From positions 10,716,375 to 10,780,374 of the forward strand of contig CM020619.1 in NCBI GenBank assembly GCA_009829735.1: a DNA stretch of 64,000 nt, written 5' to 3'. The notes under the pieces are model-generated. The model saw nothing but the letters and a program-made list of their open reading frames with translations, searched no databases and was not told the DNA's origin. The position numbers and the translations under genes were made by a program. This document shows positions 33,476-43,814 of the stretch, one piece after another. Position 1 is the stretch's first letter. Every line of letters starts with the position of its first letter. Origin of the DNA: Pyropia yezoensis. Its lineage: Eukaryota > Rhodophyta > Bangiophyceae > Bangiales > Bangiaceae.

Positions 33476-35872
33476 TCACCCGCTCATGGGGGCAAACGTG
33501 TGGGGTGTCGAGTGGCTCAGGAGGACGCCCGCCCCACTTGCGCGGCCGCGTCGCTCCCAGTCGGCCGAAGAAAAGACATAGTCCGGCCCGTAATCCGCAA
33601 CGAGCTCCTCACCAACGGCAATGTCCCTCAGCGCGATGACCACCATCATGTCGGGCCTGACAAAGTGGGCAGGCGTCAGCCGTACCGGCTGCGCGTCGTC
33701 GACATTGGCGACGATGACCACGTTTGGTCGCACCAGCCAGACGTCTCCCCGGTCGCCACGTCTGCCGCCGGCGCCGCCTCGTCTCCCATCACTGTCCGCG
33801 GGCCCGGCGCCCGTCTGGGCCAATGTCGCTTCGGCATCAACCGGGGACGTTGCCCGTCCGTCATTGACATAGCCCGTCACACACAGTGGTGACGGTACGA
33901 TAAACAGAGATGTCGGCACGCCCCTGCACCCAGCCAATGTTCCGGTACCGAGGTCAGCAGCAGGGCCGCCGCCGCCGTGGCTGTGGCCTTTTTGGTTGTG
34001 TCGCTTTCGCATTGTGCGACCACCCCCCCCCCCTTCTTCGCCATCGTCGTACTCACGGCGGCGGTGGTGGCGAGGGCGGCGAACGTCAGCGTGCTCCTGG
34101 TTACCCGGCCCACCCCCCCCGACGTCCGCCTCTACCGCGTCATTCGGGCCATCTACGTCCAGTTCGTCAAACACCACTTCCATCGCGCGCTCCGAAAACT
34201 CCCGCGCCGTGGGGCCGTGGGCACCCAGCACAGAAGCGGCATACCGCGGCGTCTTGACCCGCTTCTTTGTCAGGTCAGCGTACACAATGGCCCCCCAAAA
34301 AGGTCTAATCGCGTCCTGTCGTTTGAACGGGCGCAACGCAAAGACGCCACGACCGGCCGTCCCACCCGCCAAGCAGCTTTGGGCAACGCACAGCCCCAGG
34401 TGTGCGGCCGACACATGCAGCGCGACCTCCGCGTCCTCCACGGCGAGAGCGCACTGGTACAGGCGCGGCCAGCTTTCGACGCCAACGCCTTCCAGGCGGG
34501 CCACCTCAACACCCACATCTGCACCAGGGCGCGGCAGCCCGGGCGTCTGTGCCACGCGGCCCACCCGTTCAGCGTCTGCTTGCATGGGCCACCGCCCGGC
34601 AAAGTATCGCACCAGCTCCAACGACAAGGCAGAATGGCAGGGCAGCCCGGGGGGGGGCTCCCAGACAGCAGCATCATCTCCCATGACAGACGAGGGTGGG
34701 TTGATCATCAGCTCAATCTCCTCCCCGACAGCCGCACCACTACCGCCTCGGCCCTCGCTGTCGGTCTCCCCCCCCGCCCCTGCTGCTGTTGTAGCTGTAG
34801 GAGCAGCGACCGACGCGGCTTCGATTGTCCATGCGGCCGCAATGACATCGGATGTGACCACCCCCGAGCTTTCGTAGCCCCCCACCAGCACCTGGTTGAC
34901 AAACTTTCGACGCAGACGAGCCCGACTCGCTTCCATGACAACAGCATCCGAGTCGCAGCTGATGACCAAACGGTGCTGGCCCAGGACGGCCCGTATACAC
35001 GCTGCCGCCGTCACACACGTCCCCGCAAACGTGTCCAGTACGTTGTCCCCGGGCTGGGAAAACCGCAATAGGAGTTCGAGGATGAGGGCAAGACACTTTT
35101 GCTCTGGTCGTATCCATTGCCGCGACCCGTCCCGCCATCGAAGCACCACCTCCTTAAAGTGTGGCGGTCTCACATTGTCAATGACATTGTCGTGGGCCAG
35201 GAACCGCGACGGCACAGCGTTCCAAGTACGGTAGTTGACCATGGCGTAGCACTCTTCCCGGGACACCCCAGCGCGCGTGGCGTGGACAATAAACTCGACC
35301 TTGTTGGACAGGTTGGTCGTGCTCTGCCGCAGCGAGTTCACCGCGTGTGCGTCCTTGATCGCCACCAGCGGGTGGCCGTCCACTCGAAACGCAGACAGGC
35401 TCTTCCTCCCCACCGGGTCCATATCCTTGAGCGCCTTGAGCGTGTCCATCCACGGACCCAGCTGACCCGCAGAACAAAAAATGAGCACATGGCCGCCAGG
35501 GCGGACAACGGTCTGGAACAACCGGGCGGCACGCTGCGTGTCGTCAGAGGTAAACACGTCATGTGCAGACTGCTCCAGGCTCCTGTCCGCCCGAATGTTG
35601 TACGGAGGATCACAGAGCACCAGCTGTACCGAAGAACTAATAAAGGGGGGGAGGGTGTGCTCGCCTGTCGGTGTAGAGGTTGTCGTCGCCCGCCCCCCGC
35701 CGCTGCCGTCCCCGTGGATGCCACGCGCACCGCCACCACCCTCGCGACGAGACGCGTTGGACCGCGCCGCCACTTTTGTGGCGTGTGCCGAGAGCAAGTC
35801 ATCAAACCCACAAGCGTAGGTCGCACAAACCTGGCCCATGGCATCATCCAGCACGCCCCAGGCTTCCCCCAG
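33476..35872 (-). CDS. DNA N6-adenine/N4-cytosine methyltransferase fused to a SET domain (5' end lost in gap)
   Basis: The N-terminal half is a bacterial-type amino-methyltransferase (N6_N4_Mtase family, transfers methyl from SAM to adenine or cytosine in DNA). DPPYN, the catalytic motif IV, is at 35600-35611 and precedes the SAM-binding motif DTFAGTCVTAAAC (about 35000-35040), the beta-class order; DPPY favours adenine. Between them are RPGGHVLIFCS and NYRTWNAVPSRFLAHD-like segments. The C-terminal half is SET-like: GRGVFALRPFKRQDAIRPFW, then SPLCVTGYVNDG in the place of the usual RFINHSC, then NVVIVANVDD and AVGEELVADYGPDY. SET proteins methylate lysines, so one chain may write DNA and protein marks. 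A His/Arg-rich insert separates SET parts. TGA stop at 33476. The start is missing because assembly gap follows immediately upstream. The fusion is read from one uninterrupted frame of ~800 codons. Confidence 0.88.
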   Translation of the reverse strand: MGEAWGVLDDAMGQVCATYACGFDDLLSAHATKVAARSNASRREGGGGARGIHGDGSGGGRATTTSTPTGEHTLPPFISSSVQLVLCDPPYNIRADRSLEQSAHDVFTSDDTQRAARLFQTVVRPGGHVLIFCSAGQLGPWMDTLKALKDMDPVGRKSLSAFRVDGHPLVAIKDAHAVNSLRQSTTNLSNKVEFIVHATRAGVSREECYAMVNYRTWNAVPSRFLAHDNVIDNVRPPHFKEVVLRWRDGSRQWIRPEQKCLALILELLLRFSQPGDNVLDTFAGTCVTAAACIRAVLGQHRLVISCDSDAVVMEASRARLRRKFVNQVLVGGYESSGVVTSDVIAAAWTIEAASVAAPTATTAAGAGGETDSEGRGGSGAAVGEEIELMINPPSSVMGDDAAVWEPPPGLPCHSALSLELVRYFAGRWPMQADAERVGRVAQTPGLPRPGADVGVEVARLEGVGVESWPRLYQCALAVEDAEVALHVSAAHLGLCVAQSCLAGGTAGRGVFALRPFKRQDAIRPFWGAIVYADLTKKRVKTPRYAASVLGAHGPTAREFSERAMEVVFDELDVDGPNDAVEADVGGGGPGNQEHADVRRPRHHRRREYDDGEEGGGGGRTMRKRHNQKGHSHGGGGPAADLGTGTLAGCRGVPTSLFIVPSPLCVTGYVNDGRATSPVDAEATLAQTGAGPADSDGRRGGAGGRRGDRGDVWLVRPNVVIVANVDDAQPVRLTPAHFVRPDMMVVIALRDIAVGEELVADYGPDYVFSSADWERRGRASGAGVLLSHSTPHTFAPMSG

Positions 35873-36372
35873 NNNNNNNNNNNNNNNNNNNNNNNNNNNN
35901 NNNNNNNNNNNNNNNNNNNNNNNNNNNNNNNNNNNNNNNNNNNNNNNNNNNNNNNNNNNNNNNNNNNNNNNNNNNNNNNNNNNNNNNNNNNNNNNNNNNN
36001 NNNNNNNNNNNNNNNNNNNNNNNNNNNNNNNNNNNNNNNNNNNNNNNNNNNNNNNNNNNNNNNNNNNNNNNNNNNNNNNNNNNNNNNNNNNNNNNNNNNN
36101 NNNNNNNNNNNNNNNNNNNNNNNNNNNNNNNNNNNNNNNNNNNNNNNNNNNNNNNNNNNNNNNNNNNNNNNNNNNNNNNNNNNNNNNNNNNNNNNNNNNN
36201 NNNNNNNNNNNNNNNNNNNNNNNNNNNNNNNNNNNNNNNNNNNNNNNNNNNNNNNNNNNNNNNNNNNNNNNNNNNNNNNNNNNNNNNNNNNNNNNNNNNN
36301 NNNNNNNNNNNNNNNNNNNNNNNNNNNNNNNNNNNNNNNNNNNNNNNNNNNNNNNNNNNNNNNNNNNNNNNN
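35873..36372. other. Assembly gap (500 N)
   Basis: Exactly 500 undetermined bases, a usual placeholder size, so the real length is unknown. It removes the 5' end of the methyltransferase-SET gene. Because the distal repeats match those upstream of the helicase gene, the gap may hide collapsed ~335-bp repeats. Confidence 0.95.
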
Positions 36373-36595
36373 GTCGAGAGGGTGAGGGGGAGAGGGCGCG
36401 GCACAACCGGAAAAGGGAGGTTGGGCGAAGGGAGGGGGTGCGGCACACCGTCGAGAGGGTGAGGGGGAGAGGGCGCGGCACAACCGGGAAAGGGAGGGTG
36501 GGGGAAGGGAGGGGGGTGCGGCACACCGTCGAGAGGGTGAGGGGAGAGGCGCGGCACGGCCGGGAAAGCGGGGTGAGGGGTGGGACGCACAGAGC
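36373..36595 (+). repeat. ~73-bp satellite, second block
   Basis: Three units with GTCGAGAGGGTGAGGGGGAG and GCGCGGCACAACCGG, at about 73-bp period, start at the edge of the gap. They match the block at 31.2-31.4 kb in sequence and orientation. Confidence 0.85.
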
Positions 36596-36624
36596 GCGGC
36601 GGGAGGGCGGTGGGGGGACGGGGC

Positions 36625-36720
36625 GGCGCGTGCACGCATGCGCGCGTGCATGCCCGTTCAACGGGCGCCGCGCGCATGCATGCGCGCGTGCGTGGGTGCA
36701 CGAATGCGTGCGCGTCACAG
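36625..36720 (+). repeat. Alternating purine-pyrimidine CG/CA tract, second block
   Basis: TGCACGCATGCGCGCGTGCA and further alternation, including GGGCGCCGCGCGCATGCA shared with the block at 31.4-31.5 kb. Z-DNA-prone by composition. Confidence 0.75.
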
Positions 36721-38315
36721 CACCCCGTTTCGAAATCAGAGCGGCAAGTTAATAAATGGTCGAGGAAAAACGACCGTACGTACAGAGGTTGTTTTAGGAC
36801 AGGACATGTTTTCCTCTTGACGCGATAAATTCCACTCTGCTCGTCTGTGCCCGCCAGGTGGTGGGTCAGTCAACACTCCTTGCACTGTCTGGCGATATTA
36901 TTGGCATCCTGCATTGCTGTAGACCATGAACGCAGAAATGCAAGCGGGCCTTTGCGCTCCGTAGGCTACCCCCCCGCTTGGACCCCTCTTCACGCTGTCC
37001 CCCTGCGCGCGCCCACACCCGCACGCGCGTGTGCATGTGCCCAACGCAATTCGAACCCACCCCACCCCCCCCCGCGTCCCCCCCCCCCCCCCCCCCACGC
37101 GAAAATATTGCGGGGCACACAATTGCGGGAAGGCTCCGGGTGACGACTTCGCGAGCATTAACCGATAAAAACTCAGCACGCGGTCTGGTCTCGATAACTG
37201 GGTGAGTATCAGCCAGCCAGCACTCTTTATCGTCCAGCACCCCCAGCTGAGAAATGCGTGTTCATGGCCCTTCCATAGCGGGATTCCCGTTTCCACAGTA
37301 CAATGCGGGTCCGTTTTGACAGCGGCTGTGGGGCGCACATGCAGGGGACGGTCGGGAGACAGAGGTACGCCCTCCGCGTCACATGCTTTTGTAAATAAAT
37401 AGCACAGCGCATGATGCCTCACATGATGGTCGTATCTATACATGCAGCGCGTGCGTGCGTCGGCCGACGAAACGTCAACAGAAAGTACACAAAAAAAATA
37501 GAGAAAGCTGGGGCGGACGGTACCGCGAGAGGGGTTTCGCCATCGCATCCGCAACCCGCAAACCCGATTGAGGGCGTCTTCCTGCACCTTTAGGATGTGC
37601 TGGCGACAAAAAAAAACAAAAAAAACTCTGCGCATACCCCTCGACAAGGTTGTCCTCATGCTCCTCACAAAAATGGGGTCTCGCCGGCGCTTCCCCTTCT
37701 GGGGGGGGTCCGTAGCGGGGCAAGCGTGTAGTGCATGAACGAGTAGAAGGGCGTTCACACACAGACGGTCTGGCGGGAGCGGAATGCGAGGCGCCGCGCG
37801 CGGTCGCACGCCGGGCGGGAGTTGGACGCGCGCGGTCGCAGGCCGGGCGGGAGTTCAAGACTGCCCGGCAATACGCTTAATGTGTGCGCGTGCACGAGTG
37901 CCAAGTTCGTTGCGGTGGTTCATCCGTGAAAAACCGGGCCTCTCCCGCCCGACAGTCACCACCAGCGTGACGTGGGCAGGGCGTACACCCTGACACCGGT
38001 CATAGCCCTCGCCAGCCTTGCACTCGCCATCAACTCATGGGTAAAGTGTGGGCCCCCCGCGCACTTCATTTACGCTTGGGGACCCACCACCTGCCGCCCC
38101 CCTCGCACGCCCGCCCAGCACCGACGCCCCAGCAGACCACCCTTCGCCCCTGGTCCACCCGCCGGTGCAATGCAACGTGCTCCATGGATTGGGTGGGGCA
38201 GGCCAAGTACTTGCACCTGCACAGCCCCATTCCACGACCCGCCCGGTGACGGCGACACAAGGTCATGCAAGCGGCTACTCACTCCCCGTAAAGCGCTCCA
38301 GAGGAGCCGAGGTAC
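36721..38315. other. No gene seen
   Basis: One minus-strand frame of ~300 codons exists, but its composition is irregular and no domain or start context supports it. A C run is at about 37070-37097 and poly-A stretches are near 37490 and 37610. Confidence 0.45.
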
Positions 38316-39272
38316 TCAACCACCGGTCCGCATGACATGCACAGGGCAGTTGCCCTTGTCGTGACAACCACTCTTCAATCTCGCCGCTGTGAAACACGCA
38401 CATACACGGCAGTCGGCGCACCTTGTCCCCAGCCTGAACTCTTCCAAACGGATGCTGCACGGGTCCTCAGCACCAGCCGCGTCTGCAGCCTGCAGTGTGA
38501 ACGACGGGAGCATAGACATTGCCCATGCGGGCACCGGGCACATGCCACCGGCCCCGCCGCCAGCGCCCCCCACGGGCACGCGCAGACCCGCTGGCAGTGC
38601 CGGCCTCGGCCCGCGCGCCACAGGGGCGTTGGCCAACGGCCCAGACGGGGGGGCAGTCGCCACAGAAACCGCACGCATCGTACCCACATCAGGCACCGGG
38701 GACATGCCCGGAAGCGAGACATCGACGTGCATCACGGGCACGCGCAGACCCGCTGGCAGTGCCGGCCACGGCCCGTGCGCCACAGGGGCGTTGGCCACCG
38801 GCCCAGACGGGGGGGCAGTCGCCACCACCCCCGCCGCAGACCCCCCCTGTGGGATAGAGCCCGCCTGTGGTACACGGCCCATCACAAAGACAACCTGGCC
38901 ACGCGAGCAATGGGGCGTCGTCGCCGCCGTGCTGAGGTTGTCGAGCGCGGCGCTCAGAGTGCCGGCGGGCGCCGTCGCGGCTGTGGATGACCCCGGCATG
39001 GCCGCTGCACCCTGGGAGGCATCGACAGGATCTGTGGCCGTGTCATCGGTCAAATCGATGATGGGCGGGGGGACAGGAGCCCCCCCGTGGACCCCCGCCG
39101 AGTACCCGACCGCTCCGCTACCCGTCAAGAGCGCGATATCCGCCTCCGCTCTCTCCGATGAGCGCCCAGCCCGCTCGGCCAACCGAGAGGACCGCCGGCG
39201 GGGCCGGCGCCCGTGCCGCCCCCCCGTGTCGTCATCCGAGCTGCGCGGCTGGTAGTTGCGGTCAGCCGACAT
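38316..39272 (-). CDS. Hypothetical protein with SUMO-interaction-like motif and Cys-rich tail
   Basis: Function not recognised. The ATG at 39270-39272 (MSADRNYQPRSSDDDTGG) is preferred because upstream frame is proline-run sequence. Features in order: a basic Arg-rich segment (RHGRRPRRRSSRLAERAGR), then PPIIDLTDDTATD, which fits the hydrophobic-plus-acidic pattern of SUMO-interacting motifs. Next is a duplicated segment of ~45-55 residues (both copies contain VATAPPSGP, NAPVA.GP and PALPAGLRVPV). The C-terminus has several cysteines and histidines (TRCADCRVCACF, GCHDKGNCPVH) that could bind a metal. TGA stop at 38316. A 23-nt C run (sense) lies ~80 bp upstream. Nuclear localisation is plausible from the basic and SIM-like segments but not shown. 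Confidence 0.5.
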   Translation of the reverse strand: MSADRNYQPRSSDDDTGGRHGRRPRRRSSRLAERAGRSSERAEADIALLTGSGAVGYSAGVHGGAPVPPPIIDLTDDTATDPVDASQGAAAMPGSSTAATAPAGTLSAALDNLSTAATTPHCSRGQVVFVMGRVPQAGSIPQGGSAAGVVATAPPSGPVANAPVAHGPWPALPAGLRVPVMHVDVSLPGMSPVPDVGTMRAVSVATAPPSGPLANAPVARGPRPALPAGLRVPVGGAGGGAGGMCPVPAWAMSMLPSFTLQAADAAGAEDPCSIRLEEFRLGTRCADCRVCACFTAARLKSGCHDKGNCPVHVMRTGG

Positions 39273-39350
39273 GTTCCAGGCCCGGCTGGGGTTTGGGACG
39301 GGCAAGGCGGGTGCAGAAAAACAGTTTGTGGAGGGTGACGAGGGTGGGAA

Positions 39351-39373
39351 GGGGGGGGGGGGGGGGGGGGGGG
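39351..39373 (+). repeat. G homopolymer run (23 nt)
   Basis: Unbroken G run upstream of the minus-strand gene at 38.3-39.3 kb; it is a C run on that gene's sense strand. Confidence 0.9.
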
Positions 39374-40009
39374 CGGGAGAGCGGGAAGGGTGGCGGAGAG
39401 CCCACACAGGCCGACGCGCATCCGTCCTGGGAAGGAGGCCGCCCGCGGGGGAACGGTACTGTGGTGCTGGCAAAGAGGCTACAGGCCCCACGTGTCTCCT
39501 CCCTGATAATCCGAGAGGCGCCTTGCACGAGGCAGATCAGGTCCGGTCTCAATACAATAGATTGGGAGCCTGTGATACCATGCCCAGGCCCAAGCACGTC
39601 CCGTGTTTCTTGTGCTGGGCCGACAGGACCGACCTCACTCAATCACAGGGTGGAAAGGCGTGCTTGACCACATTCGTGATTGCGTCAAGAGAGGGGGTGT
39701 CACACTCCCAAACTGCGCCCTGTCCCCTCGCCGAATGCTGTGTGGCCACTGCGCTGTGGGGCACGGCGTGTGCCGTCCGCGCAGTGATCCTTGAGCCGGG
39801 ATCCTTGCCAAGCCTGTTTTCCAGCCGTTACGCCACTCCGCGACTTGTCAAGTGGCCCCCTGAACCCTCCTCCACACCCCCGTGCGGGCCGACTGCTTAT
39901 TTTTGTCTTCGTCTATGAGGCGTGTTAATTGCCTATAGATGTCGCCTTCCCACCATTTTTTATGAGGGTAAGCCAAGACGCACAGCGACGTTGCGTACCA
40001 CAAGATGGA

Positions 40010-41640
40010 AGAAAAGGTGGGTTTTTGCCGTCGTTCAGGCGGGGTATGGCCGGCGGGGACGGCCGCTGGGGATGGCCGTCGAGGACAGCCGGAGGGGCTT
40101 ACCTGTGGCGATTGCCTGCGGCAATTACCGGCGGGGACGGCCGGAGGGGCCTGCCCGCGGCGATTGCCTGCGGGGGCGGCCTGCAGGAATGGCGTGCGGT
40201 AGCGGCCGAATGGGGCGGCGTGCGGCAGTGGCCGGCCGCCGCCTTGGCGAGCGGCGGGGCGGGTCGGCGGGGGGGAGGGGGGGGGGGGTGCCGGTGGAGG
40301 TGGCTTGTGGCGATTGTACACTACGGTGGCCGGCTGCAGGGGCCGGCGGTAGTGCACTGCGGTGGTGGGCCGCTGCAGGGGGCCGCCTTCGTTGCCGGCG
40401 ACAGGGGCCAGCGGTGGGGGCCAGCTGTGACGCCTGGCGGCAGCGGTCAATGCGGGGTGTCCTGTGGCGGTGGGTAGCGGCGGTCTGGGGCTTGAGGAAG
40501 TTAACAAGAGCGACTAAGAAGCTCTTTCAGATGGGCCACCCCTCTCCCCATCACTTTATCCGTTTACGTCCGCCGTGCAAAAGGAGTCTGCATATAACAC
40601 CTCTCGGTGCCAGGTTCATTGTTAAATGCCTGGTAACGGGGGGGGGGGGGGGGGGGGGGGGGCCGTTTTAAAGGTTTGACCACTCGAGGAGCCATTATAG
40701 AGCCAGCTAAGAGCCCAGAGTGTGCCAGTCCCTGCACGCGTCGTGCTCGCAGGCGGCAGAGGCGAGCTGCCGTACCGCACCCCAGGTGCAACCGGGAGGA
40801 GTGGTGCGAGAAGATGGCGGGCAGCAGCAGCCTGTGGCAGTGGCCAGCGAGTGTGCCTTGCGGCGGAGGCAGGTGAGGGTGGCCGACATGGGGAACCGGC
40901 GGAGATTGCCTGCGGTGGTGGCCTGCGGCGGCTGCGGAGGCGGTGGCCTGCTGGGGTGGCCGGTGGGGGTGGCCGGCGGCGGCGCTTGACGGCTTTTGCA
41001 TGCGGCAGTGGCCTTGGGGATGGCTGGCGTGGTTGGCCGGCAGTGGTGGCTGGCGGCGGAGGGGACAGGAGGCTGCGGCCGGCGGCAGTGGCCTCCGGGA
41101 TGGCTGGCGTGGTTGGCCAGCGGTGGTGGCTGGCGGCAGTGGCGTGGGGTGGCTGCCGGCAGTGGCGTGGGGTGGCTGCCGGCGGGGGGGACAGGAGGCT
41201 GTGGCCGGCGGGGTTGGCTGGCGGCGATGGTGAGCGGTGGCGATGGCGACCTGAGGATTCGACCTGAGGTTTCATGCGGCTGTAACCGGTGCGGATGGTC
41301 GGTGAGGGTTGCTGGCCAGGATGGCCGGTGGTTGCGGCGGGAAGCGGCTGATGTAGCCGGGAAAGAGTGGCTGCTACCGGCGTGGGTGCGGCTGGTACCG
41401 GCATAGAGGGGCGTCTGCTGTGGCCGGGGCGGCGGCTGCTGCTGAGGGGGGGGGGGCGGTGGCTAACACTGGCGGGGGAGCGGGGTCGGTGGGTGCCACC
41501 GGGGGTGGGTAGCTGCTTCCGGTGGTGGGCCGTTGCTACTGAGGGCGAGGAGGCTCCTCCCGCTGCTGCAGCCGGGGAGGGAGGGGGGGGGGGGGAGAGG
41601 GGCTGTTAGTACGCGTGTGGAGTGACTGTTACCGATGGGG
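40010..41640 (+). repeat. Degenerate GGTGGC-type minisatellite with a 25-nt G run
   Basis: Two blocks (about 40010-40480 and 40800-41640) are built of short, diverged units such as GGCCGGCGG, GATTGCCTGCGG and GGTGGCTGGCGGC. They are open in several frames as Gly/Arg/Trp-rich peptide, which I do not regard as real protein. An unbroken G run lies at 40638-40662. Two TTAGGG-like units occur at about 41702. Confidence 0.7.
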
Positions 41641-42030
41641 GGCCGCTGGTACCGGCGGTGGGTGCGGCTGCTGCAGTCAGGCGGGTGGCACAGTGCTTGG
41701 GTTAGGGTTAGGGGCAGTTGTTGCCTACACGACCCGGGAAGGCCCTCCGGCTGGAGCAGCGTCGTGGTGGGGAAGCAAAGTTAAGTTGACGGCAAGGGGG
41801 GGCAGAGATGAATCAAACAAAGACGCCCGGTCCGAGTTGTACAGCGCGTACAGGGCAGTCGCCGTCGCCCAAACGGGCGCGTCGGGTGGTCAATGTATAA
41901 AAAACCCATCGTACCAGAGTAGAATCGAAAGGGATTTGGGGGCCCCTACCACAACAGAAACGCTGTACCAGCGACCAGCCTCTGCAGTGTGTAAAGGCGA
42001 TGAGAGCTAAGGGCGGTGTGAGCCGTCCAC

Positions 42031-42232
42031 CACAGGAAAAGCATGGTCGTGGGCGGGCGCACTGTCCGCCCCCACCAGCATACGCCGCAGCGTGTACAGA
42101 CGATAAGAGCCGTCCAGCACAGGAAAGGCATGGTCGTGGGCGGGCGCACTGTCCGCCCCCACCAGCATACGCCGCAGCGTGTACAGGCGATGAGAGCCGT
42201 CCACCACAGGAAAGGCATGGTCGTGGGCGGAG
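42031..42232 (+). repeat. 87-bp tandem repeat (2 full copies plus a partial third)
   Basis: CACAGGAAA.GCATGGTCGTGG starts at 42031, 42118 and 42205, exactly 87 bp apart, with very few differences between copies. As 87 is a multiple of three, the minus-strand frame reads a 29-residue repeat containing HDHAFPVVDGSHRLYTLRRM. That frame (42558-42007) is otherwise Gly/Asp-rich; whether it is a gene is unclear. Confidence 0.85.
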
Positions 42233-43814
42233 CGACCAAACTCTCGATGCACGCACATCGTGTCAATCGAGGCCGCGTAGCCAGCTCCACGGAACGACAA
42301 GAGAGGAGCGACGTCGCGGTCCACGTTGCCACCGTTGCGATCACCGCCATAGGACGGACGGTGGCGGCGCCCTTCGCCGGTACCACTACCAGATCCACCC
42401 CCGTTGCGGTCATCACCGCCACCACCGCCGCTGACACCGACACGAGTGCATCCGCCGTATGGACCACCGTCGTGACCAACACGGCCGCAACCAGAGCTAC
42501 CGGTGCTGTCGTCGTCGCGTTCGTGGTCATGATGGCCACCACCATTGGCGTCCATCACAGTCGATATGCCCCCGAACCGCCCAGAGGCCTCAGGTTGCCG
42601 TCGAGGACTACAGGGAATCGGGAAGGATTGTTCTTCGGCTGGAAAAAATCGTCAGCCGGAAAAAGGCGGTGTGGAAAGGCGGGGGACGTCCGTCGAGTCG
42701 AGGGGGAACTGTCCGGCAGGACGACGGCGGTTGGTGGGAAGGAGCAGGAACGGGACGCGCACAACTGTACGTGTCACTCAGCGCCCTGTTCACAAGACCC
42801 GCCAGCGCATCCGACAAACGATTTGTGAGGTGTGAAAAAATCAACAACAAACAAAGCTGCTCATGCCATTACACAACCATTTCAGGGGGTACTTAACGGT
42901 AACAAGTATCGCGACTTACACTGACGAGTGTGCCGGGGAGAAAGCCATCAAGATCAGGGGGGGGGGGGTGCTGTTATGTACATAACGCGACACAGATCGA
43001 GTGGCCCCAACCCCAAGACTTATCAACACAGCGGATCGGGCACTCGATCACATGAATGTGGTTCAGAGGCGGCTTGACCGTTTATTCGGTGGCAAATCAC
43101 GCGGACTGATCTTGCGAACGAAATCGACAGACATAAAATATACGGACGATCGTGCCCATTTTTGCAGTCGATGACGATGGCGCATGATGCGGCACGGATT
43201 TCTTCGCGGTTTAATGCAGAGCGGTTCATGTGGTTGTGTTTTGTACAAAACGAGTGCGGACGCAAAGAGCGACCTGGAGGACCAACACGCACTGGTGACG
43301 CTATGTACATAACACGGACCCGCCCTGGTTCCCTGTCTTGGAGAACGTCGGAACACGTAGTAATTGATCGTGGTATGCATTTCATGCCACGTGGCGTCCA
43401 ACGTGAGTACTTGAATGCTGGACGTGTACTTGGACCACTTGTGCTCACTGAGCAAGAACGAAGCACCGGCATCGTTAACCATCCGACATTTCTACCCGGT
43501 GTGTGTCTGTGTGGATACGCGGGCCGCGCCCCACACAGTTGTAGCAGCAGGTGCATGGCCAGTGCACTGGACGAGGTACCACGCCCGCCGTGGACAGAAC
43601 CGTGAGAGCATATGTCGCTTGGGTGGGAGAGTGTCCACGCACCAGTCCTGTCCGTTCTGTGCACAACTTACCTCGTGATTGGTGCACAACGCCACCTGCT
43701 CACACGTCCCCTGTAGGATACGAGCAAGGTACACCAGCGGATGCGTTGGGGAGAAGCCCAGCAGTCTTGCAGCGTCGACCGGCGACGGGAGTTCGTCCAT
43801 AGCTTCTGCCGTGC
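42233..43814. other. No confident gene; two dispersed palindromes and a coding-like minus-strand segment
   Basis: The palindrome family recurs at 42973-42986 (GTTATGTACATAAC followed by GCGACAC) and 43300-43313 (GCTATGTACATAAC). On the minus strand, frames over 43063-43482 (including SSIQVLTLDATWHEMHTTIN) and 43500-43850 (including DELPSPVDAARLLGFSPTHP) have ordinary protein composition. They may be exons of an unrecognised gene or decayed transposase. I cannot join them with confidence. Confidence 0.35.

Noticed and set aside
36373-36718. N-terminal extension of the methyltransferase-SET protein beyond the gap
   Set aside because: The frame runs through N's into satellite DNA; joining across a placeholder gap has no meaning.
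31195-36720. Satellite/CG-tract blocks at 31 and 36 kb as LTRs of one element
   Set aside because: The two blocks share order and units but not ends. Sequence diverges completely after the alternating tract, and there is no TG...CA or target duplication.
37041-37060. tRNA T-arm-like GGTTCGAA sequence
   Set aside because: The flanking bases do not form the required stems; no cloverleaf could be drawn. No tRNA was found in the window.
36898-37809. 303-codon minus-strand frame
   Set aside because: Irregular composition, runs through C- and A-homopolymers, no domain or start context.
40005-41404. Several 130-260-codon Gly/Arg/Trp-rich frames
   Set aside because: All arise from the degenerate GGTGGC minisatellite and are open on both strands.
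41698-41713. Telomeric repeat
   Set aside because: Only two TTAGGG-like units in a G-rich minisatellite; not enough for a telomere or a clear interstitial tract.
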